Positions 23,001 to 33,330 of a stretch of DNA of 64,000 nt are shown here, one piece after another; position 1 is the stretch's first letter; the number at the start of each line of letters is the position of its first letter. The stretch spans positions 376,914 through 440,913 of the forward strand of contig KL197722.1 in the NCBI GenBank assembly GCA_000697665.1, written 5' to 3'. This DNA comes from Jaapia argillacea MUCL 33604. Taxonomy: Eukaryota; Basidiomycota; Agaricomycetes; Jaapiales; Jaapiaceae. The notes under the pieces were generated by a model, which saw only the letters and a list, made by a program, of their open reading frames with translations, ran no database searches and was not told where the DNA came from. A program made the position numbers and the translations under genes.

Positions 23001-26000
23001 GACAGGAACCTTCAAACCTCCCGTACGCATTCGAGATCTGAGGTAATATCTGCTTGGGCGAAGATTGGCGAGGCGTGTAGACTGATAGGAGATGAATGCT
23101 CATGGCGGGCAGTCATCGCTGCTCTGTGTTCACGGCCTATTGCTAGGCTTGAGAAGGCGTGGAAGAGGGTGGATCCTGTGGCATGGGCCGCTGTTGAGTC
23201 ATGGGTATATCCGGGCCAGGGTGGTGAAGCTGTAGATGCAAAGGAACCTCGAATGACACCGTGGGGCGGCGACGTGAAGGAGCGGATCAAGGCTGCGTTC
23301 GAGAAGGCCAAATGCAGCAGCGAATCGGATGAGGAATGGAATGTGCCACCTCTTATTTCGGTGAAGCATGATTATGAGCTTGTCCGGACCTCGTTCTCGT
23401 TGTGTTCTGCGAAGCCAGACATAGGTGAGAGCACTGAGGATGTTTCGCGGTTGGTAAGCTTGTGGGAGGATATTTCCGTTGGTGTTGCTGGAGGAGCAGG
23501 GAAATTGCTTCGGTCCGTCTTCTAGGTATTCATTCGACCTCCAAATCCACTGACCACTTCTGTCCAGTGTCGATCAATTTATGTCTCTCTCGCTCGCCGC
23601 CGAGCCTCGCCGTAAAGGGCTTTTTGAACCGTATTTCTGGACAAGGGCTGCTTCGGCAAACGGACAGACCTTCAATCCGCTGGCCCCTCTCTTGCTTGTT
23701 GAACCCTTACCTTCTTTCTCTCTCATCGACCGTTCACTCCTCGCTCGAAGCCGCATAGAGAGTGGCCCTTCTCCGGTTACATTGCGTGACACATACATTT
23801 TTGGATTGTTACGCTCCGATGCGCCGACTCGACGCCGAAGTCTTGACCCCTCGCGAAAACCCGATATTTCTCTCGGAAATACTGGGAAGGATTTGGGTGG
23901 TACAACAATTCCAGTTTATGAAGGCGAGCTGATACTCGTCATCCAACCTTGGAACGGAGAACCGTCCTCTCGTCCCACCTCTCGTGCCCCATCACGGCCA
24001 CCAAGCTCAATAATTGACAACCCGCTCGAGAGATCTCCTGCTCGAACTCCTTCAATCCGAGTGAAACCTGGTTCCTCCCAAGGACTCGACCGAAAGGCCA
24101 GTCTTGCAAGACGGAACTCCCTACCTACTATCTCACAACGGACGAACCCTGTCGTAGCAGAGGTTTCTTCCGACCGTCCGCTGCGAGCAGTTGTGAAGGC
24201 CGGTACATTGGATCGCCTTGTTGACGTCCTGTCGCATGGCCTTCCGGGCGTCTCCGTGTCCGTCTCCGATGATAATGGAGAAATGCCCCTTAGAGAGGGC
24301 AAGACAAGGGAACTTCGAATCGATCGAGAGGAGTTCGCGAAAGTTTGGTGGAACGTTTTTCGAACATTTGTGACGCCTTTGGTGTTTTTCGAGGTGAGAC
24401 ACTCTTCTACATGTCACTTGTATATTCTGACTTGATTATACCTTAGCTCCTCCTAAAGCGCTATTTCAGCGCTAATACCAAAGGTGACCTTGGTTCGATA
24501 CCAAATGCTCTTCGGATGATTCAGACTCGTTCGGAACTTCTGGAAACGATTAAAGACTGGTTCGAGTCTGGTGGCGGCGCACAAGACATACTCGACGACC
24601 TGCAGTTGTACACCGGTATGCGGTCGTTCCTCACCGGCAATGCTGAGCAAACACAACCGCAAACCGCTGCCTTCGAGGACCACAGCGTTCTGCAAGCCTG
24701 GCACACCTTGGATGAGCACAGAAAGTCGCTTGTATCACTATTTCTGTCACAGACTATGAGACCCCAGACTCGTCCAGTGCCAGCACCTCAGCCATCCAGC
24801 ACTGGTGTTGGCGCGCGCCACTTCACCAAGGATGCGCCCGATGTCGATAATATCGACGCACAAGATTTTGTGGACAATCTCGATTCGATGGCGGCGGCTG
24901 TCTTCAATAATGTCTCCGAAGAAGTATGCTCATTTTATAACCGTCACATCTAAATTTCATACTCACTTCGGCACGTTTAGGATCTATTTGTGACAGCAGA
25001 TTTACTTGAAGTTCAGACTGCAGATCGTCTGGGATGGTTTTTACCTCCTCAATTCACGCAACCCGCAGATGAAACGGACCTACAAACAATTCATTCGCAC
25101 ATCTTGAACTGTGAACCATCGGATATGATTTCGGAGCTCACGCACGACGCTTTTTATCGCCTCCTTCCTCCGAGCATTCGCAGCTGCGTCCGCGCTTTCA
25201 CTATCTTGCACAAGTGGCTCGTAGCCAAGTTAGTTGCTCCAAAATTGGGCCTTCGAGCCCGTCAGGCCCGTATGGAGTTATACCTCCGAGCCATTGAGAT
25301 GGCTCGTTTCCAAAGCGCCGACATGTGTGCGCCCCCTGTTCCTTTGGCTGAACGACCTTGCGTAAGGTCGTTTGTGGAGGCGGCTCTTACATCTGCTGTT
25401 CTCAGCGTTGAAAGCCGGCTGCATGTTGCCGCTTGGCAGGGAGTCGCCGTGAACCGTGGGGTCACCTGCGAATCATTGCCGTTGATGTTGAATACACCTG
25501 CATTGAAGACGCAGAACTGTAAAGACTCTCTCACCGTAGATCTCGGTTGGCTTATTGAGCGAATGGTCGAAGTCATCAGCGTCCCTGACATATTGAATGC
25601 CTCGAACGAGGGCCAAACCTTGGTGAATTTTGAGAAGCGCAGGTATGGTGACCGATTATCCTTGACTATGTCACCTCGAACTCACGACTCGACAGGTTCT
25701 TGTGCGGCATCATTACCAACACAACCTCCAAAGCCACGCCGAGACATTGTAGACGTCGCCGCGCAGTTGACCGCCGAGATTTCGAACGCTTGAATGTTGT
25801 TGAAAGAGAGGTTAACCTGGTAGAGTTCGACTACCGCGGCATCAAGGACGAGGCCTATCGTGAATCGTTACAGCTCAATCCGGCACTCCCACCTGGAAAA
25901 CGGACTCATCGCCCCTTCCACCGACATGTCCTTGCTCAGCAGGAGAAGAACAAACGTGACAGATATCTCCGTGATCGCCTTAGCAAGGAGAAGAAGCTCG

Positions 26001-27596
26001 AACAACAGCGCAACGATCGCCGAGAAGACTATCTGAATAAAGCTATGCACCCCCAGCAGCATCGTAGACCTACCGCTGTCGGACAGAAACAACACCGTAC
26101 GAAGAAGAGTGTATCAACGGCCTTCTTCCAGTTCATGCGACCTATATCCAGCGCTTTCTTATCCGAAACCCCTCATACGTCAGGTTCGAAGCGGAGCCCA
26201 GCCGAGTTGGATTTTACTCCTTCCCAGAAGCCCTCGTTTGTTCTCAGTGCCGCAGATGCTCAAGTCACACAATTCATCAACATTGAGCGGTCTTATACCT
26301 TCCAGCTTGACACCGAAGACGGAGGCCACTATTTACTTCAAGCCCACAACAAGCAAGAGATGAAGAAGTGGATCGACACCATAGGCCGTGTTTCTAAAAC
26401 GGCTGCGCAGCGTCGGCTGACTTACACCGGCAGCTCCCCTCTCACCCAGCTTTCGGATCATATTCATGGTAGTTCACCAGCCAAGTCGCGGGACCCCACA
26501 GCAGGTGAGGTATCTGAGCTTGTTTTCTTTCCGCCCACTGACCTCGTCATGCTTCTAGTTTACGGCGTCGATTTTGAGTTTCTTCTCCACCGAGATGCTT
26601 CGGAGGGACGACCTGGCCCTATCCCGTCGTATCTCGAGATGCTCTTTTCCGAAATAGAGAGGCGGGGGCTCACTGAGCCTGGAATTTGTGAGCTTCAACA
26701 ACGAGTAAAGCCTATCAGCACGGAGCTAATCAAGCTTGCAGATCGCGTCGCCGGAGCCAATACTGATGTTCAATACCTCAAGAGTGCGGCCAATCGAGGT
26801 GCGTATCCAAGTACTTCCCCTTGAGTATGGTTTCACGTTGCTACGCAGGCGAATGGCTGATTACGTCGTCGACGGATATCTACGCCGTCTGCGATCTCGT
26901 GAAACAATGGTTCCGTGATCTTCCTCGGCCAGTTCTCCCTTCCTCCTCCTATTTTGAGATCATTGCTGCTAGTAGTACGTTTCCTCCCCACTTCCTTGAT
27001 CGGGATCTCATGCTGCATAGAATTGGACGATCTTCCTTCCAAGTTGGCGCGGTTGCGAAATGTCATTCAGCACCTCCCTCAACCCAATTTCGATTTATTG
27101 CGACGTGTTGCCGAGCACCTTGACAAGTGCGCACTCCCTGCTTTGGAACCTTCTATAGTCTTATGCAACTGACTTCACCAGAGTGACCGATTACGAAGAT
27201 CAAAACCATATGACTGCAAAAAATCTTGCCATCGTCATCAGCCCCAGTTTATTACGAGCCCCAGATAATGATTTCCTGGTGTTCATGGGCAACATGGGCC
27301 ACCTCCACGAATTTGTCAAGACTCTGATTGGTCACGTAAGTCCACGTTTATCGTAGAGGATCAACCCTTGCTGACTCGGGACACTCAAGCTTCATCTCAT
27401 CTTTGATGAGGACCAAGAAGCTGAGAATGATCACGAGGACGATGACTTCGACGAACCCATTCTTGAGGAAGATGAAGAAGAAGAAGACGTGGAGACCATC
27501 TTACCATCCGCGAACATCACTAGCGAACCTGAGGACCGCATCACTTCCCTCGATTCCACGAATCCATTTGATGATACCCAGCATGGACTCTCATAG
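20050..27596 (+). CDS. Large RhoGAP protein: PH, RasGEF-like, PH and RhoGAP domains
   Basis: Twelve exons (20050-20387, 20687-23512, 23568-24393, 24447-24923, 24981-25642, 25696-26504, 26559-26687, 26742-26798, 26849-26974, 27021-27126, 27182-27335, 27390-27596) give 2,238 residues. Residues 1-410 are serine/proline-rich, with a charged KE/RE run near 21340-21410. A PH domain starts near 420 (YHSGFVNRLTDF ... GWKPYKVIMKGTKLHFYKP). A helical RasGEF-like region occupies about 1480-1710 (FYRLLPPSIRSCVRAFTILH). A second PH-like part lies near 1890-1945 (YTFQLDTEDGGHYLLQAH). The RhoGAP domain spans ~1980-2170: GVDFEFLLHRD, GIYRVAGA with the arginine finger, VCDLVKQWFRDLPRPVLP and AIVISPSLLRAPDND. 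The tail is acidic. It should switch off Rho/Cdc42-type GTPases at membranes during polar growth. The donor at 23513 (GTCCGT) is weak but is the only phase-correct choice. Confidence 0.88.
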
Positions 27597-27858
27597 CCGT
27601 TGTACTTTCAGACATGATCTCATCCTCCCTTGCACTCCGCGGTAACCTTTCCCGGTTATATGAAACATAATCACATTAGAGAGAGGACTTGTTCAATAAT
27701 TTCAGCTACACTCCCATGTGCCAGTACTAGTACCATTCGAGACGATAATCTTAGGGGTTTCTCCTGCGTGGGGGTCATTCATGGGAGACCAGAAGTTCGA
27801 TATGGAGAGGATCCATCACGGCATTGAGTTTCATTCTACACGCAACATGGATCACGAT

Positions 27859-28779
27859 TTATACAGCGCTTCTAGCGACACTTTCTATCCAGTTTCCCTC
27901 CTCCCACCGAATAGTATCCTTCCAAAAACCCATAATTGTATCATCTTCTTCGATGTACTTCAACACCTCGTTCACATGGACTCTGCTGGACCAAGCCAAA
28001 TAGCAACTTGCTATCGACATTGCTAACCCAGGAAACAGTCCAGGAGTGTGAATCAGCACATTCGGTGATCTGGGAGAAGGCGGAGGGACGGATTGGAGGA
28101 AAGTGTCATAATCATCGCTTGAGGGAGAGGGTATGTCGATGAATCCGTCGTCACTGGACGAATCCGAGGAAGGACGGTATGGAAGGGCGAGGGACAGGAA
28201 GTCTCGGGCAGCGCGAAGCTGATGGTCCGTTAACTGACCTCTCCCTGTCGTTCCCTCGCAAGGGGATTCGGTGTTGAGATGAATGGGCATAGGCACATTC
28301 AGATCCAGTCCTTGAACACCTTGATCCGTCTCCCATTGGAAGACAGTACCCGACGTGTCAGATAAGGCTGTGGGGATGATGGATATGATGTGAGTGAAAT
28401 CCCTTGGTGGGGTCGCGTTCACGTCGCGGGTGGGTGAGGAGGGTCCGTCCGAGAATGTGACAGAAAGGCCGGGAACAATTTCTTGCAGACAACTGAATTC
28501 CTCCCCATCTTCCTCTCCTTCTGCGACCTTGACTGGCTCTTCCTCCCTGACTGGTACTTCCTCCTTCACGCAAGGGTGCTTCTTGGGCGCTTTTCTCCGA
28601 GGAAGGCTGTCCCTGCGGGGTCCATGGTATGACGGGCTGGATTCAATCCAGGTGTACGACCTCTTCGGCTGTACGAAGGATATTGGCATAGGTGCGAGGG
28701 AGGTAACGTTGATAGAGAAGTTGACTGCACAGCGGTCACGAAGTGAACGGTGCGGAGTGGAGGGGATCGTTACGGGCAT
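27859..28779 (-). CDS. Uncharacterised acidic protein, single exon
   Basis: One uninterrupted minus-strand frame from ATG 28779 codes for about 306 residues; an in-frame ATG-like extension to 28872 would add a hydrophobic N-terminus (LTILLFSYLLLLFLYF) but may be leader sequence. The middle is acidic (VREEEPVKVAEGEEDGEEF) and serine-rich (SSDSSSDDGFIDIPSPSSDD). The C-terminal third is more ordered: LTDHQLRAARDFLSLALPY, LIHTPGLFPGLAMSIASCYL, VNEVLKYIEEDDTIMGFWK. The layout (an expected HIISI strand followed by AMSIASCYLA) faintly recalls atypical dual-specificity phosphatases, but no CxxxxxR signature is present, so any such fold would be catalytically dead. The assignment of function is therefore left open. 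It converges on the RhoGAP gene across 262 bp. Confidence 0.65.
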   Translation of the reverse strand: MPVTIPSTPHRSLRDRCAVNFSINVTSLAPMPISFVQPKRSYTWIESSPSYHGPRRDSLPRRKAPKKHPCVKEEVPVREEEPVKVAEGEEDGEEFSCLQEIVPGLSVTFSDGPSSPTRDVNATPPRDFTHIISIIPTALSDTSGTVFQWETDQGVQGLDLNVPMPIHLNTESPCEGTTGRGQLTDHQLRAARDFLSLALPYRPSSDSSSDDGFIDIPSPSSDDYDTFLQSVPPPSPRSPNVLIHTPGLFPGLAMSIASCYLAWSSRVHVNEVLKYIEEDDTIMGFWKDTIRWEEGNWIESVARSAV

Positions 28780-29742
28780 GAAAACGGATGGGTGAGGGAA
28801 GTAGAGAAAGAGGAGAAGTAAATAAGAGAAGAGAAGGATAGTCAGAGGAAGAGGAAAAGATGGCGTCGACAAGTACCAGACTTGAAGGCGGTTGGGGTAG
28901 GATAGCAGATATCAGCCCTTTTATCTTCGTCGGACAGACAATGAGTGGCGAGCAGAGCCGACTGACTAAGGGGAAAAGTCCACAAAGCGATGGGTTTGTC
29001 TCAGGTAGTCAGTGGCGTGCGAGGTCCACAGCAAAGGCAGGTCGATGTTGGGGAGGAGGATAACAGAACTGAAGTGTTAATCCAGACATTTATAGGGAGA
29101 CTACCGGCAGCCTCGGAGACGGGAGATAGAAGGCGACATTGCCATCTCAAATATCCGACGGCTTGCAAGGTTGTCTGGCATAGTGTGAAACAACCGGATT
29201 CAGTTTGCATGGTGGGCAGTGGAATCGCCTTGGACTCACCTGGGGCAGCCACGCAGTCACGATCTGAATTGCCAGTGAAAACCCGCCTTGCCTCTATCTT
29301 ACCTCGGGGTATCGTCACCGGACAACAAGCACAGGACATGACTTATTTGATGTCTGGCGTTCTTCAGGCAGATCGGTCCAAACTACCCACCCAAACCCCA
29401 GAGCATCAGGTAGCGGTGATGGTCACTGGTCAAGTTGGAGTGTCCGAGTAGCGACCGTCAACAAGATGGGAGACTCAGACATGCACATACATATCCCGAT
29501 GGTTCCGAATAAGGAGAGTTGTATGCGACGTGCCGCTTGTCGCGATCGGTCGTACAGTACCAGCAAGGGACGGGGAAGAATCAACAGTTTATCCTAGTAC
29601 TGGGTAACGTATGTAATGTATGGAACAATCTGAAACTTGACTATGGGACATCACAAGAGGCGTAAGCAAGGAGAATCGTGTCGTGGATGACAACAAGCAT
29701 GCAAGTGAAAGGAAAGTAGGCCAAAATCTGCGTCGAAAGAAA
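28780..29742. other. Intergenic region between two minus-strand genes
   Basis: About 960 bp containing the promoter of the gene ending at 27859 and the 3' flank of the F-BAR gene. The plus-strand frame 28990-29451 (153 codons) has no homolog I recognise, no splice extension and mixed codon use; it is not called. Confidence 0.45.
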
Positions 29743-32700
29743 TCAAAACAAGCACACGAAATTACTAGGGAAGATATGTCGTCCGGGCTGCCTCCTAGCT
29801 TCATCAAGCAGCTCTCCACTCCACCAACCATCTTCAGGGGTCGCAGTCACAGCAATAACATCACCAGCCTGGAAGTCGAACTCTTCTTCAATGGTTGCTT
29901 GATAGTCATATAACGCTTTGACTGTGGGGGGTTAGCGGGTTGAAAAAAACACCGAGATAAATCGACGAACCATAGAATAGCACAGGCTGCCCGGCCTCCG
30001 TGTATTGGAATGTAGGTGGTGGCCTCACGAGCTGCCCTTGTTGTGCTGGAGGAGGTTGTGGGGAAGGCGATCTCCCCACAGGACTGTGGGTCTGATACCT
30101 TTGATTATATCCAGCGTCGTAGCTCGGCTGCTGCAAATGTTGTTGTTGTTGTTGCTGCTGCTGCTGCTGCTGCTGTACTACCAATTGCTGTTGCTGCTGC
30201 TGCGGGTACGACACTGTTTGGTTGCGAGTCAGCCCATTAATACCATATCCTTGAGCTTGGGCTTGTGGCTGATAGATAGCTTGCGACGGAGGAGGAGGGG
30301 GAGGCTGGTAAACAGCTGCTGAGGGCGCGGCATAAGGTGGTTGTTGGGATTGTTGCTGCATACCATAGCCGGGGTAGCCTGGCTGCTGTGGAGGCGCACC
30401 ATACGGATGCTGGGTGGGTGGAGGGGGTACGCCGTAGGTAGGCGACCGTTGTGGTGGTTGTCCTGTCATACTCGAAGGTGGGCCCATTGTGCTGGACCTG
30501 CGAACTCCCTGCTGGGGTGGAGGTTGATAGTATGGAGATTGTTGAGGTGGCGGAGGAGGCTGTTGCGCTTGTTGCTGCTGCTGCTGCTGGAATTGCTGTC
30601 GCCTTTGCTGCTCAGCGTATCTATCTGCCATAGCATCCATAGCCACAGTTCCGTCTGGCGCCAAAGCAATTCCCACAGGGTTTGGACTCGTGGCTCTTTG
30701 TGGTCCATTAGCACCCGATACCGTACGCCCAGTCCCACCAGCAGAAGCAGGAGAAGCGAGACTGTTCCTACTATTGTTGCTATTCGCCCGCACAACGGCT
30801 TGTGATGCAGGAACCAACGCCATCGGGGCGGGGCTCGCACTCCTCGAAACGGGTAACCCAGGGCTTGGACTTCTTCCATTCGCCCCAATACCGGCATGTC
30901 CTTCCCTACTAACAGGTCGCCCAATGGTCTGAGCAATCTGCATGTTGTGAACAGGTGGAGCAGGACTGATGCTGGACCTTCTACTATTCTGCCGGCTAAG
31001 GGTGACGGATTTGCGCTCCCCGGGGAAGCTTTGATGATAATCCTTCAGAACATCTTCAACCGGTAGCTTTGTGCCAGTGGTGGTATCTGCTCGTTGTGGA
31101 CTCATGAACGCGGCGGTGGGAGGGTTCGGGTTCGGCGAGGTCGGGCGAGATGATGGTGCTTGACCCGGATACTGGCCAACGACGAGCTCGGCTGAGTTCC
31201 TATAATCGCGCTGAGGACTCTGCGGGCTAGTAAGATTACTTGTCGAAGCTGGTGGTGACAACTTCGCGGACGACGCAGAAGCAGATGGTCCCGCCATACT
31301 GGCAGCGGCCTCCACAGCACCCTTTCTCGACGTCGGATTCCTTCGAACAGAGCTCGATGCACCAGGGGCCTGGTTCCTGAGATCGTTCATCGCCCTCGCC
31401 AAAGGGTCGCTCTCGTCTCCAACACCCTTTGGAACTCCGTTCTGCAATGACGACGACGTAGGCTGACGTGGTTGTGACTGCTGTTGCTGAGGGCGTTGTA
31501 GCTGGGGATCCTTGGCAGGATCAACCTCATATGCGTTATCCCCAATCTTAATCATGGTCCTACTCGTAGGGTCGATAGGCTCGGCGTGCGGATCATGGGG
31601 TGGCTTGAACGAAGATACGGGCTGAGGATCGTGGGGTCGAGAGGGCTGAGCGGAAGACGCTGTGTATGAGGGAGCGGCGTTTGCTTGGGAAGAGGCCGTT
31701 GACGTATTTCCATTCAGCTGTCGAGAACGGCTTTGTGTCTGTCTCCTCTCGACGGTAGCGCCACCCTCCTCACCCTTCCTTCCGGCATTAACGCCTGGTC
31801 CACCACCTGCTCCGACTCCGGCAGTATTAACGGGAGGCTCTTCGTCTTCAACTTGATGAGGTGGAGACTGCTGTCCGCGAGGAACCCGCTTTGATGTACG
31901 GGTAAACTGAGCTTGGTGTGCTGTTGGTCGCGAGGAACCCATGACAGCGTCCGGTTGTGTGTAATTGACGAATCGAGGGGGATCTGGAATGGATGAGCCT
32001 GTACCATAGTCACGCACAAAGCCCTCCATATCCTTCTCTGGCTCGAACGTCTCGAGGGACAGTCGAACCTTCTCACACGACTGATAGAACGAAATGCTCA
32101 GCTGAAATCTTCGACGATAGATGACAAAGTAAAAGCTCACCTCATCGTCACTAACACAAACAGTCGAAACGGCATTCGCATATGCCCACATATTATCCTT
32201 GATAAAATCCATGCGATCCTCCTCCATGTCCTGACAACTATCACAGAACGTCTTCCAATCCAATTCCCACTGCCGCACGGTATCTCCCAAAGCTCTGGCA
32301 AAGTTAGCGAAATCTCTTTCATTCGCCTGGACCGTCTGCTGAACCTTCTCCAGCTTCAACGCAATCTTTTCCAAATCCTTGCCCTGTACCAAAGTAGATT
32401 GCGCGGTGTATGCATTGATCCGCAAACAATCTGCTTCGTACTTCTCCCGAGATTTGTTGACGTAGGTTTCTTGAGTTTGTTTGGCCTTGAAAGCTCGTTC
32501 GATACCAATTTGAAACGTCTTTTTGTGGTGAGCCTGACGAGCAAGGAAAGTCGCTGACGGGGTTTCAAGGTCATTGCGGACTTGTTGGGCGAGATTCATG
32601 TGATAACTCGATTGTCTGTCCGTTTCTGCTCGTAGTGTGTCCAGAGATACTCGGAGGTCACTAGTGATGTTCATGAGCACACATATTCAGAAAGTCACAG

Positions 32701-33330
32701 AGAACTTACCCGATTTCATCTCGCCCCAGCGACTGCTTCGCTAACTTGGCTAATCTCTTCGCATAGTCTTCCTCAATCGAGGCTCTGGGAGTAATGCGTC
32801 AGTTTCATCATCATCATGCAGATTGTGTAGTCGCGGAGGCACGGGACGGCGGTGAAGCATAAGTCTAAGGACCCCAAAGTCAGCCGAAGGGGCGACCTCC
32901 GGGGCACAGTCCAATAAGCAACTCCAAATAGGTGGGTTGCACCAACTCGGGCTACGGGGAAATTAGGGACAACGTCGTTCTCAGTGGCAACAAAGGATCG
33001 CCCAGGATACGCAAGAGCGACTCAAGTGCTTCAATGCTACCAAGCATTCGACTCCCCAACATTGGTTGAAGACTCGGATACCGCCCGCCTAAACCGCGCA
33101 GTCATTGAAAAACGTCTCGGAACAGATGCTCACCTCTCTTTCCAAAAGTTCTTCAATTCCTCCATAGTCCGAGCCGCACCTCTCATCCTCGCAAATAGAA
33201 CGTCAACGCCTCCATCGCCGTGTCCCCAGAAAGCGTTGCAAAAGTCGATTGAGCGGGGTGTCGGGTCAGGAGAATTGATACGAGCGAATTTCGAAAGCGA
33301 TGTCGTTGATGCCTGGCGTCGAGCAGACAT
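29743..33330 (-). CDS. F-BAR/SH3 cytokinesis-type protein (Cdc15/Imp2/Hof1 class)
   Basis: Five exons (33330-33134, 32784-32710, 32660-32141, 32080-29971, 29921-29743) splice in phase to 1,026 residues. The N-terminal F-BAR domain is clear: FCNAFWGHGDGGVDVLFARM, then RASIEEDYAKRLAKLAKQSL across the first junction, and long charged helices to about residue 300. The middle is disordered, rich in S, P and Q, with polyglutamine tracts. The last ~60 residues are an SH3 domain: VKALYDYQATIEEEFDFQAG, the WW pair in EDGWWSGELL and the closing FPSNFV. In yeasts this one-F-BAR, one-SH3 layout scaffolds the contractile ring and septum at the plasma membrane. The first intron (33133-32785, 349 bp) is several times longer than the others; the ATG upstream of exon 3 at 32680 is intronic, not the start. 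Confidence 0.93.
30139..30203 (-). repeat. CAG/CAA trinucleotide tract coding polyglutamine
   Basis: On plus it reads as runs of TTG and CTG; on the coding minus strand it encodes about twelve consecutive Gln plus a second shorter Gln run separated by a few residues. A second, smaller tract of the same kind lies near 30575-30605. Mixed CAG and CAA codons suggest selection for glutamine as well as simple repeat slippage. Confidence 0.9.

Noticed and set aside
27859-28779. Dual-specificity phosphatase
   Set aside because: The fold resemblance is weak and no CxxxxxR active-site signature is present, so the gene was left as uncharacterised.
28990-29451. 153-codon plus-strand frame
   Set aside because: No motif, no start context, no splice continuation and mixed codon use in an intergenic region.
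30005-30633. Leucine-rich plus-strand frames
   Set aside because: They are antisense readings of the CAG/CAA polyglutamine tract in the F-BAR gene.
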